Below are positions 1 through 7,830 of a stretch of 15,608 bases of DNA, one piece after another (positions within the stretch are counted from its first letter, which is position 1; each line of letters starts with the position of its first letter). The stretch is from Candidatus Odyssella thessalonicensis. GTDB taxonomy: Bacteria > Pseudomonadota > Alphaproteobacteria > Bin65. The stretch spans positions 1 through 15,608 of the forward strand of contig SBBV01000474.1 in assembly GCA_005240015.1 (NCBI GenBank), in the 5' to 3' direction. The position numbers were made by a program, and so were the translations under genes. The notes under the pieces are model-generated. The model searched no databases. It was not told the DNA's origin and worked only from the letters and a program-made list of their open reading frames with translations.

Positions 1-503
1 CCAAGACGGCGCTCTTGGCCCTCATCCTCTCGCCGCTGATCATCCCGCGCATCGTCGTGGCCGTCGCCGTCTACGTCGTCTATGCACGCATCGGCCTCGT
101 CGGCACTTCGGCCGGGCTCGTGCTCGGGCACACGGTGCTGGCGGTGCCCTACGTCGTGATCACGATGATGGCGGTGCTCAAGACGTATGACGAGCGGCTC
201 GACCAAGCGGCGGCCAGCCTCGGCGCTTCACCCTGGCAGACGCTGAGGAAGGTCACGTTCCCGCTGCTGCGCGGCGGCATGATCGCCTCGTTCCTGTTCG
301 CGTTCATCACCTCGTTCGACGAGCTCACGATCTCGCTGTTCGTGAGCGGCGGCCTGGTCAGCACGCTGCCTCGGCAGATGTGGAACGACATGCTGCTGCA
401 GGTGAATCCGACACTCGCCGCCGTCTCGACGACGATGTTCGTCGTCATCACGGCGATCATCCTCGGCGCCGAGTATCTGCGCCGGCGCGCCGTGAAGGCC
501 TGA
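1..503 (+). CDS. ABC transporter permease, polyamine-type (PotC-like), 3' part
   Basis: Inner-membrane permease subunit of a binding-protein-dependent ABC importer, probably of the spermidine/putrescine class. The frame is open from base 3 with no start inside the window, so the N-terminal part of the protein lies upstream. Visible are hydrophobic segments (LILSPLIIPRIVVAVAVYVV, a second around LVLGHTVLAVPYVVITMMAV, one near FLFAFITSFDEL and a last one at FVVITAIILGAEYL). The cytoplasmic EAA-type coupling loop is present (AAASLGASPWQTLRKVTFP), through which such permeases contact the ATPase. The order loop, then SFDELTISLF, then a final helix followed by RRR is typical of PotC-type permeases. 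The stop is 5 nt before the next start, so the oxidoreductase is probably co-transcribed. The substrate cannot be read from the sequence; polyamine is inferred from the family and the neighbour. Confidence 0.87.
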   Translation, partial: KTALLALILSPLIIPRIVVAVAVYVVYARIGLVGTSAGLVLGHTVLAVPYVVITMMAVLKTYDERLDQAAASLGASPWQTLRKVTFPLLRGGMIASFLFAFITSFDELTISLFVSGGLVSTLPRQMWNDMLLQVNPTLAAVSTTMFVVITAIILGAEYLRRRAVKA

Positions 504-508
504 CGCGC

Positions 509-1867
509 ATGAGCGAGAGCGCGCTGCTCGCCGATCCGCTGAAAGGCCGCGGCCCGGGGCGCGGTCTGCCACACGTGGCTTCCTATTGGAACGCCGTTTC
601 CGGCCCGCCTCCGGCCGATGACGGCGCGCTTGCAGGCAACCGCGAGACCGACATCGCGGTGATCGGCGCCGGCTATACGGGGCTTTCGGCCGCGTATCAT
701 CTCGCGCGCGGTGGCGCGCGCGTCGTCGTGCTCGAAGCCAACTGCGCCGGCTGGGGCTGCAGCGGGCGCAATGGCGGCTTCGCGCGGCCGGTGATCGGCC
801 GCCACGGACCGGCGAAGATGATCTCGCTCTGGGGTCTCGAGACGGCGCGGAGCGTTTTCGCGGTAGCGCTCGCAGCGCTCGGCACCGTGCGCGCGCTGAT
901 CCGCGAGGGCGGCATCGATTGCGACGCGACCGGAGAGGGCCACCTCAAGGTCGCACACCGCGTCTCGCGCATGAAAGGCCTGGCCGCAGATGCCGCATTA
1001 TGGCGCGACAAGTACGGCTATCCCGCGAACCTGCTGACGGCGGATGAGATGCGCACGAAGCACCTCGGCGGGCCGGAATCGAACGGCGCGCTGCATTTCC
1101 CTGATGCGATCGGCCTCAATCCGCTGAAACTCTCGTTCGGCATGCTGCGGCTCGCCCGCGGTGCGGGCGCCATCGTACATTCGGCCTCTCCGGTCACCGG
1201 CTGGCGCAAGGACGGTGCGCGCCATGTGCTGGCGACGCCCGGCGGCGAAGTCCGCGCGCGCAACGTCGTCATCGCCACCAACGGCTACACGGCCGAGCAG
1301 CTGCACCCCGCGACCCGCGCCCGTCTGCTGCCGGTGCTCTCGCACATCATCGTCACGCGGCCCATGACGCCGGCCGAGAAACAGGCGGCTTCGTTCTTCT
1401 CCAATCACGTCATCACGGACACGCGGAATCTGCTCTATTACTTCCGCCGCCTGCCCGACGACCGCATCATGTTCGGAGGCCGCGGTCAGATCCTCGACAC
1501 GGCAGACTCACGCGCGGCCCAGCGCGCCTTCCTGCTGAAAGAGCTCGTGCGCAAGGCGCCGGCGCTGGCGAACATCACGGTCGAGCACGATTGGGCGGGC
1601 TGGGTCTGCATCACCGCCGATCAGATGCCGCATGTTTACCACGCCGAGGACGATGCGAGCGTACTCTACGCGCTCGGATATCAGGGCAGCGGCGTCTCCT
1701 TCGCGCTGCATGCCGGCAAACTCCTCGCTGACCGCATCGCGGGCAAGCCGCTGCCGGCCCTGCCGCCCGCTCTTACGCCGCTGCCGCGCTTTCCGCTTCC
1801 GTTCCTCCGCCGATTCGCGCAGCGCGCCGCCTTTCTCTGGTGGCGCTTGCAGGACGAGCGCGGCTAG
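509..1867 (+). CDS. FAD-dependent oxidoreductase, DAO/PuuB-like
   Basis: A 452-residue flavoprotein of the D-amino-acid oxidase (DAO) superfamily, most like gamma-glutamylputrescine oxidase or sarcosine/glycine oxidase-type enzymes that oxidise an amine or amino acid. The Rossmann dinucleotide motif is at residues 48-58 (DIAVIGAGYTG), with the ribose-binding acidic residue E76 at the end of the second strand (RVVVLE). The CSGRNGGF stretch (84-91) matches the FAD-contacting A/C-SGRNGG motif of DadA/PuuB proteins. A second FAD-domain segment (ARNVVIATNGYT) and the C-terminal YALGYQGSGVSFA loop are also present. The ATG at 509 is preferred because it lies 5 nt after the permease stop; longer starts would run through the permease gene. 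It is probably co-transcribed with the transporter, which suggests catabolism of the imported amine. The exact substrate is not determinable. Confidence 0.87.
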   Translation: MSESALLADPLKGRGPGRGLPHVASYWNAVSGPPPADDGALAGNRETDIAVIGAGYTGLSAAYHLARGGARVVVLEANCAGWGCSGRNGGFARPVIGRHGPAKMISLWGLETARSVFAVALAALGTVRALIREGGIDCDATGEGHLKVAHRVSRMKGLAADAALWRDKYGYPANLLTADEMRTKHLGGPESNGALHFPDAIGLNPLKLSFGMLRLARGAGAIVHSASPVTGWRKDGARHVLATPGGEVRARNVVIATNGYTAEQLHPATRARLLPVLSHIIVTRPMTPAEKQAASFFSNHVITDTRNLLYYFRRLPDDRIMFGGRGQILDTADSRAAQRAFLLKELVRKAPALANITVEHDWAGWVCITADQMPHVYHAEDDASVLYALGYQGSGVSFALHAGKLLADRIAGKPLPALPPALTPLPRFPLPFLRRFAQRAAFLWWRLQDERG

Positions 1868-2610
1868 TTCGCGTAGTCGGGTTCCTCTTGATCGAGTATC
1901 CGCTTCATCTCGTCGAAATGCAGCGCCGCGTTGATCGGATTGAGCTTGGCGAATTGGCGCGCGGTCTCGGCCGCGACGTCGTCGGGCACGATCGCCAGCA
2001 GCCGCCCGGTCGACATCGCCTTCACCTGCACCTCGGCCGCGCGCTCGAGATAGTAGAGATCGTCGAGCGCGTCGGCGACCGTGGGACCGGTGACGATGAC
2101 GCCGTGGTTCTTCAGGAACAGCACGCTCTTGTCCGCCAGCGACGAAGCGATGCGGTCGCCCTCTGCGGCATCGAGCACCAGCCCGCCATAAGTGTCGTAG
2201 TAGGCGACGCGGCCCGCGAAACGCAGTGCGTTCTGGTGGCAGTGCAGCAGCCGGCCGCCTTCAAGGCACGCGATCGCCGTGGCATGCGGCGGATGCGCGT
2301 GCAGCACGCAGCGCGCGTTCGGGCTTGCAAGATGGATGCGCGCATGGATGTAGAACGCCGTGTGGATCGCTTGGTCCGCGCCGAGGCTGCGCCCGTCGGC
2401 GTCGATCAGCGCGAGGTTCGAGGCCCGCACCCGGCTGAAATGCACGCCGTGCGGGTTAAGCAAAAACCTACGGTTCGCCTCCACCGCCAAGCTGAAATGA
2501 TTGCACACGCCTTCGTGCATGCCGAAGCGCACCGCGGCGCGGAACGCCGCCGCGAGATCGCGCCGCAGCAGGTGCAGGTTCGGCGGAGCGGCGTTTGCAG
2601 AATCCTTCAT
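1864..2610 (-). CDS. Class II aldolase/adducin family protein
   Basis: A 248-residue protein of the zinc-dependent class II aldolase/adducin fold (fuculose-1-phosphate aldolase, ribulose-5-phosphate epimerase and related decarboxylases). The metal-binding HxH is at residues 104-106 (VLHAHPPHA), with a third candidate ligand H169 in LKNHGVIVTG. The N-terminal LAAAFRAAVRFGMHEGVCNHFS and the NPHGVHFSRV segment match the family's nucleotide/phosphate loop region. Members such as this one, without an obvious sugar operon, are usually annotated only to family level. The gene is convergent with the oxidoreductase, and the two stop codons share the tetranucleotide CTAG. Its start is 92 nt from the divergent acyl-CoA ligase start, so the two probably share a promoter region. 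Only a weak Shine-Dalgarno (GAGAG) precedes the ATG. Confidence 0.86.
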   Translation of the reverse strand: MKDSANAAPPNLHLLRRDLAAAFRAAVRFGMHEGVCNHFSLAVEANRRFLLNPHGVHFSRVRASNLALIDADGRSLGADQAIHTAFYIHARIHLASPNARCVLHAHPPHATAIACLEGGRLLHCHQNALRFAGRVAYYDTYGGLVLDAAEGDRIASSLADKSVLFLKNHGVIVTGPTVADALDDLYYLERAAEVQVKAMSTGRLLAIVPDDVAAETARQFAKLNPINAALHFDEMKRILDQEEPDYAN

Positions 2611-2702
2611 ATTTCGATCTCTCGCTGGCCCATCGGCTTCTTATACGCGATCGGCGCCGCGCCGCGCAGGCAATCTCGCCCTACCCACCTCGAGGAATTT
2701 GC

Positions 2703-4277
2703 ATGAACGCCGTGCCCGACTCCGCGCGCTCGCCGCTGCTGCCGCTGACCATCCGCGAGCTGATCGACCGGCGCGTGACCGAGGATCCCGATTTCGTCTA
2801 TTGCCGCTTCGGCGACGAGGCGCTGACGCTCGAAGCACTCGACCGGCGCGTGAACCGCTTCGCCAACGGCCTGCTCGCGCTCGGCTTGAGGCGCGGCGAC
2901 CGCCTCGCCGTGATGCTGCCGAATCATCCCGACTATGTCGTGGCGTTCCTCGCCTGCGCGCGAGTCGGCATCTGTCAAGTGCCGGTGAACATCAATCTCA
3001 AAGGGTCCGGCCTCGCCTATGTGCTCGAGCATTCGAAGCTCAGCGGGCTGGTCCTCGATGCGCGCTTTGCGCCACAGGTGGAAGCTGTGCTCAAGCCGGG
3101 AACCGTCAAATTCATCATCGGCCGCGGCGGCACCGTCGGCGACGGCAAGGCGAAAACCGCGACCTTCGACGAGATCGAACGCTGTGGCGCGCCGGCGAAG
3201 CCGGCCGTCGTCACACGACAAAGCGACGAGCTGCTCATCAGCTACACCTCAGGCACCACCGGCGCGCCCAAGGGTGTGCAGGTGACCGACAAGATGCTGC
3301 AGGCCTGCGGCTATGCGGCTACGACGCTCGCCGATGTGCGCCGCGGCGATGTCCTCTACCTCTGGGAGCCGATCTATCACATCGCCGGCTGCGAGGTGCT
3401 GATCGTGGCGCTGCTTGAGCGCGTGACGCTGGCCCTGGCCGAGCGCTTCAGCGTCTCGCGCTTCTGGAGCGACGTGCGCCGCTATGCGGCCACGCACATC
3501 CATTTCTTCGGCGGCGTGCTCGGCCTGCTGCTGAAGGAGCCGCCCTCACCGCAAGACCGCGCGCACGGTGCGCGCGTTGCCTGGGGCGGGGGATGCCCGA
3601 TGTCGATCTGGACCAAGTTCCAGGACCGCTTCGGCATGCGCATCCGCGAATGCTACGGCATGACGGAAGCGTCGAGCTTCACCACGCTCAACACAGCGGA
3701 GAAGATTGGCTCGATCGGAAGGCCGCTGCCGTATTTCGAGGTGCGCATCGCTGATGACGAGGGCCGGTTCCTTGGACCCAACCAGCGCGGCGAAATCTGG
3801 GTGCGCGAGAAGGTGCCGGGCGTGATCATGACCGGCTATTTCGACAACCCGGCCGCCACCGCCGCCGCGCTCAGGGACGGATGGCTGCACACCGGCGATC
3901 TCGGCTACATGGACGACGAGGGCTTCTATTATTTCGCCGGCCGCAAGAAGGACAGTTTGCGCCGGCGCGGCGAGAACATCTCGGCCTGGGAGGTCGAGCG
4001 CGTGCTGAGCGAGCATCCGGCCGTGGCCGAGAGCGCCGTGATCGGGGTCGAAAACGAGATCGCCGATCAGGATTTGAAGGCGTTCCTGCGCTTGAGGGCC
4101 GGCGAGCGCCTCGATCCGGCCGAGCTCATCGAGTGGTGCGAGCCGCGCATGGCCGCGTTCCAGATCCCGCGCTTCATCGCATTCATCGACGAGTTTCCGA
4201 AGACGCCGACCGAACGCATCCGCAAAGAACTGCTGTCACGGTCGACCGATGGCTGTTTCGATCGCGAAAATTTGTGA
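2703..4277 (+). CDS. AMP-forming acyl-CoA ligase (CaiC/FadD-like)
   Basis: A 524-residue ANL-superfamily enzyme that adenylates a carboxylic acid with ATP and transfers it to CoA. The ATP-binding P-loop is at 180-191 (SYTSGTTGAPKG), the adenine motif at 318-322 (YGMTE), and the ribose-binding hinge aspartate in HTGDLGYMDDEG (396 onward), followed by GRKKDSLRRRGENIS. Overall it most resembles crotonobetaine/carnitine-CoA ligase-like proteins. The ATG at 2703 is chosen because GAGGA at 2692-2696 is correctly spaced; longer in-frame extensions would enter the aldolase promoter region. An oddity is that the C-terminal A10 motif reads PKTPTERIRK: the lysine that usually catalyses adenylation is Arg505. 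It could be a variant subfamily or impaired in the first half-reaction. The substrate is unknown. Confidence 0.88.
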   Translation: MNAVPDSARSPLLPLTIRELIDRRVTEDPDFVYCRFGDEALTLEALDRRVNRFANGLLALGLRRGDRLAVMLPNHPDYVVAFLACARVGICQVPVNINLKGSGLAYVLEHSKLSGLVLDARFAPQVEAVLKPGTVKFIIGRGGTVGDGKAKTATFDEIERCGAPAKPAVVTRQSDELLISYTSGTTGAPKGVQVTDKMLQACGYAATTLADVRRGDVLYLWEPIYHIAGCEVLIVALLERVTLALAERFSVSRFWSDVRRYAATHIHFFGGVLGLLLKEPPSPQDRAHGARVAWGGGCPMSIWTKFQDRFGMRIRECYGMTEASSFTTLNTAEKIGSIGRPLPYFEVRIADDEGRFLGPNQRGEIWVREKVPGVIMTGYFDNPAATAAALRDGWLHTGDLGYMDDEGFYYFAGRKKDSLRRRGENISAWEVERVLSEHPAVAESAVIGVENEIADQDLKAFLRLRAGERLDPAELIEWCEPRMAAFQIPRFIAFIDEFPKTPTERIRKELLSRSTDGCFDRENL

Positions 4278-4584
4278 AGTAAGTAAATCGGAATTACGGT
4301 CGCGAGTCCGGCGCCTCGGGCTGCCGCGCAAGGAGTTGGCCGCGCTTCTCGCTCTGGACCCGGAGACACTGGCCCGGGTCGAATGGGGCGTGCGCGCGCC
4401 GGCGGCGCACATCAGAGCGGCCGTGGAGGCTTCATTGCGAAGGGGGCAACCAGGCCCAAGAGCTGACTCGTACCCGACGTTTCACTGCTACCTGGGTCAG
4501 CCTCGAAAACGCATTCAAAGTACAAACTGGCGTACCGCCAGTAGGTGGAGCAGCTTAACTATTTTTGATCGCATTCGAGAGTAA
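4249..4584 (+). CDS. Small XRE-like helix-turn-helix protein, possibly degraded
   Basis: A 111-codon frame whose first 65 residues resemble an XRE/HTH_3 DNA-binding domain. ELRSRVRRLGLPRKELAALL would form helices 1 and 2, and LDPETLARVEWGVRAPAAHI the recognition helix and the following turn, with the hallmark W/E-x-G near its end. The remaining 45 residues (from about GQPGPRADSY) have no recognisable character and the DNA there is less GC-rich, so the domain may originally have continued into something now lost. The start overlaps the ligase end by 29 nt and no good Shine-Dalgarno is visible. The tail contains a 17-bp palindrome. It may be a real small regulator or the remnant of a larger one; the HTH resemblance is by eye only. 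Confidence 0.42.
   Translation: MAVSIAKICEVSKSELRSRVRRLGLPRKELAALLALDPETLARVEWGVRAPAAHIRAAVEASLRRGQPGPRADSYPTFHCYLGQPRKRIQSTNWRTASRWSSLTIFDRIRE
4526..4542. repeat. Short perfect palindrome (7-bp arms, 3-nt spacer)
   Basis: ACTGGCG - TAC - CGCCAGT is a perfect inverted repeat inside the tail of the HTH frame, 49 nt before the CheR fragment. Size and symmetry fit an operator for a dimeric repressor, or a short hairpin. No second copy was seen in the window. Confidence 0.35.
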
Positions 4585-4590
4585 TCGGTC

Positions 4591-4830
4591 TTGGCCGACA
4601 CAGCCTTGCTCGACGAACTGATCGCCGAAGTCACCGTCGGCGAGACCTATTTCTTCCGCGATGCGGCCCAGTTCGAGCAGCTCCGGGCCGAGATCATCCC
4701 GGAACTCCGGAGACTGCACGGGGCGGAGCACATCATCCGCGCTTGGAGCGCGGGCTGCGCCACCGGCGAAGAGCCTTATTCGCTTGCCATCCTCTTCGAG
4801 GAGATGGGGCTCGCGGATTCGCGTCTGGGC
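4591..4830 (+). pseudogene. CheR-type methyltransferase fragment, truncated at both ends
   Basis: The frame from TTG 4591 encodes LLDELIAEVTVGETYFFRDA, then QFEQLRAEIIPEL, then IRAWSAGCATGEEPYSLA. This is the core of a chemotaxis-type glutamate methyltransferase (CheR): the ETYFFRD substrate-side segment and the SAM-binding motif I (SAGCATGEEPYS). A full CheR is about 270 residues or more. Here the N-terminal helical domain is missing (a stop codon lies 6 nt upstream of the TTG) and similarity ends around GLADS (near 4825), before the rest of the Rossmann domain. The frame runs on to 4998 without CheR-like sequence and overlaps the decarboxylase. This is a non-functional relic that marks a deletion or rearrangement junction. 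Confidence 0.72.
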
Positions 4831-4871
4831 GTTATCCCGGCAGAGCTGGCTTGGCAAAACGGGGCTGTTGG

Positions 4872-6167
4872 TTGGAACGTATTAGTGGTCCGCTACGGTC
4901 GGCGCATCACTCAAAAGGCGCCGGCCCCGAAAATCGCGCTGTTCAGATCCTCTTCGCCAACAAGTCCAGCAACGGCATCGCAATTCGCCACATCATGAAT
5001 CAGGAGGGTGCCGGCGGCGACTGTTTCGGGGTCAACGAGATGTATCTCGCGCTGCTTGCCGGCACCAATCCGAAGACACTCGTGCTCAACGGCTCCAACA
5101 AGCAAACCGAAGAGCTTGAAATGGCGATCCAGAACGGGCTCTGCATCAACATCGATGCCGAGGACGAGCTCGATCGGATCGACGCGGTCTGCAAGCGGCT
5201 GGGCAAGCATGCCGACATCGGCATCCGACTCAAGCTCGACCTCGAGCCCCTCGCCACCCTCAGGGGAGTATCCATGCATGGCCCCGGCACGCTCAAGGAG
5301 CAGAGCGACAGTACGAAATGGGGCATGACGCGCGAACAGACGGTGGCCATCATCAAACGCGCCGAGGGCATGCCACACATCCATCTGAAGGAGACCCATT
5401 TCCACTTGAGTCGCATGTCGAACGATCCGATCGCCTTCGCCATCATGGCGCGGGAGATGATCACTTGGTCCGCGTTCTTGCGCGACGCCACCGGATGGAT
5501 TCCGCCAACGATCGACATCGGCGGTGGTTGGACCTTCGGGAAGTGGTATGGCACTGGCCCGCGCGACCAGATCGACGACCGCAGCGCGCCGACGGCGAAG
5601 GACTATGCCCGGCTGTGCAGCGAGGCGATCAAGGACGAGGCCAAGAAGCATGGGCTGCCGTTGCCCAAACTCCGGCTCGAGCCAGGCCGCTCGCTGTCCG
5701 GGCCCGCCGGGATCGCCGTTGGCCAAGTCGGCGCCGTAAAGCAGGGTGCGCGCAAGAAGTGGGTGAATCTCGACCTGTCCACCAATCACCTCTCCTGGGC
5801 TTCGGCCCTGAACTGGTACTATCACGCGGTACCGGTCGCCGGCGCTGATCGCGAGCCGACCGAAACCGTGGATCTGGTCGGCCCACTCTGCAACTCGGAC
5901 GAGGTCGGGGCTCATCGCCGCATGCCGCCGCTCGTGCGCGGTGACTACGTCGGTTTCCTGGATGCCGGCGGCTACACCGAATCCTGTGCCGCCCGCTACA
6001 ACGCGCAACTGCTACCGGCCACGGTGCTGGTGAGCGGCGATCGCGCCGAAATCATCACGGAGCGCGAGCAGCTCAAGGACTTTGCCGGCCGCTTCCGAGT
6101 CCCGCCGCGCCTCCTTGCCGGCTCATTCGCGCCAGTAGAGGCACCCGCTGCTATTGCGGCGGAGTGA
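4872..6167 (+). CDS. PLP-dependent fold-III decarboxylase (LysA-like), N-terminus lost
   Basis: Diaminopimelate/ornithine-type decarboxylase of the alanine-racemase fold. Recognisable homology begins near 4932 with VQILFANKSSNGIAI, whose lysine matches the PLP-binding Lys of YAxKAN. Also present are KETHFHLSRM (PLP-stacking His region), DIGGGWTFGKW (Gly-rich phosphate loop), LEPGRSL, and the C-terminal GPLCNSDEV (catalytic Cys and Asp) with FLDAGGYTESCAARYN. The usual 30-60 residues before the first barrel strand are absent and replaced by out-of-frame CheR DNA. The only in-frame starts before the lysine are TTG codons (4743, 4872); the first ATG, at 4995, lies after it and would give an inactive protein. 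TTG 4872 is a guess. It is probably a truncated gene whose function is uncertain; the substrate is unknown. A strong hairpin follows the stop. Confidence 0.7.
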   Translation: MERISGPLRSAHHSKGAGPENRAVQILFANKSSNGIAIRHIMNQEGAGGDCFGVNEMYLALLAGTNPKTLVLNGSNKQTEELEMAIQNGLCINIDAEDELDRIDAVCKRLGKHADIGIRLKLDLEPLATLRGVSMHGPGTLKEQSDSTKWGMTREQTVAIIKRAEGMPHIHLKETHFHLSRMSNDPIAFAIMAREMITWSAFLRDATGWIPPTIDIGGGWTFGKWYGTGPRDQIDDRSAPTAKDYARLCSEAIKDEAKKHGLPLPKLRLEPGRSLSGPAGIAVGQVGAVKQGARKKWVNLDLSTNHLSWASALNWYYHAVPVAGADREPTETVDLVGPLCNSDEVGAHRRMPPLVRGDYVGFLDAGGYTESCAARYNAQLLPATVLVSGDRAEIITEREQLKDFAGRFRVPPRLLAGSFAPVEAPAAIAAE

Positions 6168-6173
6168 CCGCAG

Positions 6174-6208
6174 CATAGTGCGGGCCGGAACGGCCGGCCC
6201 GCACTATG
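6174..6208 (+). terminator. Perfect 15-bp hairpin after the decarboxylase
   Basis: CATAGTGCGGGCCGG (6174-6188) is followed by the 5-nt loop AACGG and its exact reverse complement (6194-6208). The hairpin starts 7 nt after the decarboxylase stop and ends 78 nt before the SDR start. The stem is very stable, but no T-run follows on either strand, so it is a Rho-independent-like or mRNA-stabilising structure rather than a textbook terminator. It separates the decarboxylase from the SDR pair. Confidence 0.7.
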
Positions 6209-6286
6209 GCCGCCTCGGGACATACCTCGCTTCAAGCTTCCCCCGTCCCCCCAACCACCGGATCGCACCTTCGAATCATAGGAGCC

Positions 6287-7069
6287 ATGGATCTCGGAAT
6301 TCGCGGCCGTAAGGCCATTATCTCCGGCGCCAGTCGCGGCCTTGGGCGTGCCGCTGCCTTCTCCCTTGCCCGCGAAGGCGTGGCCTTGACCTTGATCGCC
6401 CGCACCGCCGAAACGCTTGAACGTACCGCCGAGGCGCTGCGCTCTGCCACGGGGGTGCCCGTGACCACGGTCGCTGCCGACTTCAATTCCGATGCCGGCC
6501 GTGAGGCGGCTCTCGCCGATTGCCCCGAGCCCGACATCCTGGTGAACAATCCGGGTGTACGTCAGACGCCGGGCGACTTCCGAGCCTGGTCAAGAAAGGA
6601 CTGGCAGTACTGGCTCGACGTTCACTTCCTGTCCTCGGTCCAGCTCATTCAAAGCGTCGTGCCGGGGATGTGCAAGCGCAGGTTCGGTCGCATCGTCAAT
6701 ATGTCGGTGAGCTTTATCAAGTTTCCCCAGGTCGGCTTTGCTCACAGCCATGCGGCGCGACTGGCATTGTCGGGCGCCGTTGCAGCCATGGTCCGGGAGC
6801 TCGTTCCCTTCAATGTCACTATCAACACGGTATGTCCCGGCCTCTTCGACACCGATGCCTTGCATACCAACCTGCGCGGCCATGCGAGCCGTGCCAACAC
6901 CAGCTACGAGGCGATAGTGGAAGACCGACTAAAGAGCTGTCCGGCCGGTCGGTTCGCCGATCCAAGCGAGTGTGGCGATCTCATTGCCTATCTTTGCAGT
7001 GCTCAGGCGGGCTTCATGACGGGACAGAACATCGTCAGTGATGGCGGCGTCTATCAGGGACTGTTTTGA
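6287..7069 (+). CDS. SDR-family oxidoreductase with non-canonical catalytic residues
   Basis: A 260-residue classical-length short-chain dehydrogenase/reductase. The NAD(P) motif is at residues 14-20 (GASRGLG), the structural NNAG motif is NNPG (87-90), and the FGRIVNMS strand and the TINTVCPGLFDTDAL region follow. The C-terminal AGFMTGQNIVSDGGVYQGLF is typical of FabG-like proteins. In the usual Asn-Ser-Tyr-Lys tetrad only the Ser region is kept (MSVS, 139-142). Tyr-x3-Lys aligns with Ser154-x3-Arg158, and the Asn position with His113. Similar LSNxARAGL-type SDRs lacking Tyr/Lys exist as a subfamily, so this is probably inherited rather than a recent defect. AGGAG at 6280-6284 sets the ATG start. 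The stop overlaps the next start (ATGA), so the two SDRs are translationally coupled and may act together. Confidence 0.85.
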   Translation: MDLGIRGRKAIISGASRGLGRAAAFSLAREGVALTLIARTAETLERTAEALRSATGVPVTTVAADFNSDAGREAALADCPEPDILVNNPGVRQTPGDFRAWSRKDWQYWLDVHFLSSVQLIQSVVPGMCKRRFGRIVNMSVSFIKFPQVGFAHSHAARLALSGAVAAMVRELVPFNVTINTVCPGLFDTDALHTNLRGHASRANTSYEAIVEDRLKSCPAGRFADPSECGDLIAYLCSAQAGFMTGQNIVSDGGVYQGLF

Positions 7070-7803
7070 TGAGCGACGGACTGCTCGCGGCCGCGGGTCG
7101 CGTCGTCATGATCTCGGGGGGAGGGCGGGGCATTGGCGCGGCAATCGCCCGACGTCTCCACGCGGACGGATACAGCGTGTCGCTCGGCGTGCGGGACGTG
7201 AAGAGGGTGCGCTCGACGTTCGGGCCATGCGACGACGGGCGCGTTCTGATCGCCCATTTCGATGCCACGCTCGCCACGACGGCGCAAGGATGGGTTGCAG
7301 AGACGGTCGGCCGATTCGGCCGGATCGACGGCCTTATCAACAATGCCGGCATCCTGCGGCAGGTGGGGTTCCAGGACGAGGACGAGACGGCGCTCGACGA
7401 GATGTGGAGAATCAACGTCATCGCCCCGTTCCGACTCATTCGCTTGGCGCTCCCGCATTTGCGCAAGGTGGGTCACGGACGCATCGTCAACATCGCCTCC
7501 ACGGATGGCAAACGGTATCGCGACGCCTCGTCATCTGTGGGTTACGCGATGACGAAGCACGCTGTGATAGCTTTGAGCCACGCTGCAAAGTTCGCCGGTT
7601 GGGAGCACGGTGTGCGCGTCACGGCTCTATGCCCCGGTGCAGTGGATACAGAACTTCTCGCCGGTGTTCCCGGCGTCACTCCGGCTGCTGGACGGATGAA
7701 ACCTGAGGTCGTCGCGGCTGCGGTGAGCTTCTTGTTATCCTTGCCCGATAACGCTTCGGTTGCCGAGATGCCGATCAATACGCGGCTCGAATCAACGCTA
7801 TAG
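7069..7803 (+). CDS. SDR-family oxidoreductase, canonical
   Basis: A 244-residue NAD(P)-dependent short-chain dehydrogenase with the complete set of motifs: GGGRGIG (17-23) for the dinucleotide, NNAG (91-94), and the tetrad N116, S144, Y159 and K163 (GYAMTKHAV). The PG motif CPGAVDTEL follows. The C-terminal KPEVVAAAVSFLLSLPDNASVAEMPINTR matches the variant of FabG-like SDRs that ends without the usual GG-V tail. The ATG at 7069 overlaps the preceding stop in a TGATG arrangement. Within the pair this is the likely catalytic partner. The substrate (a hydroxy- or oxo-compound) is unknown. The next 27 nt lead straight into transposase debris. Confidence 0.87.
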   Translation: MSDGLLAAAGRVVMISGGGRGIGAAIARRLHADGYSVSLGVRDVKRVRSTFGPCDDGRVLIAHFDATLATTAQGWVAETVGRFGRIDGLINNAGILRQVGFQDEDETALDEMWRINVIAPFRLIRLALPHLRKVGHGRIVNIASTDGKRYRDASSSVGYAMTKHAVIALSHAAKFAGWEHGVRVTALCPGAVDTELLAGVPGVTPAAGRMKPEVVAAAVSFLLSLPDNASVAEMPINTRLESTL

Positions 7804-7830
7804 GCTCGACCACTTGGCTGTATGTACCGA

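Noticed and set aside
1840..2706. Plus-strand frame (288 codons) opposite the class II aldolase gene
   Set aside because: Antisense shadow caused by high GC at third positions; the minus strand has HAHP and NHG motifs.
4911..6008. Minus-strand frame (365 codons) opposite the decarboxylase
   Set aside because: No recognisable domain; the plus strand carries continuous decarboxylase homology.
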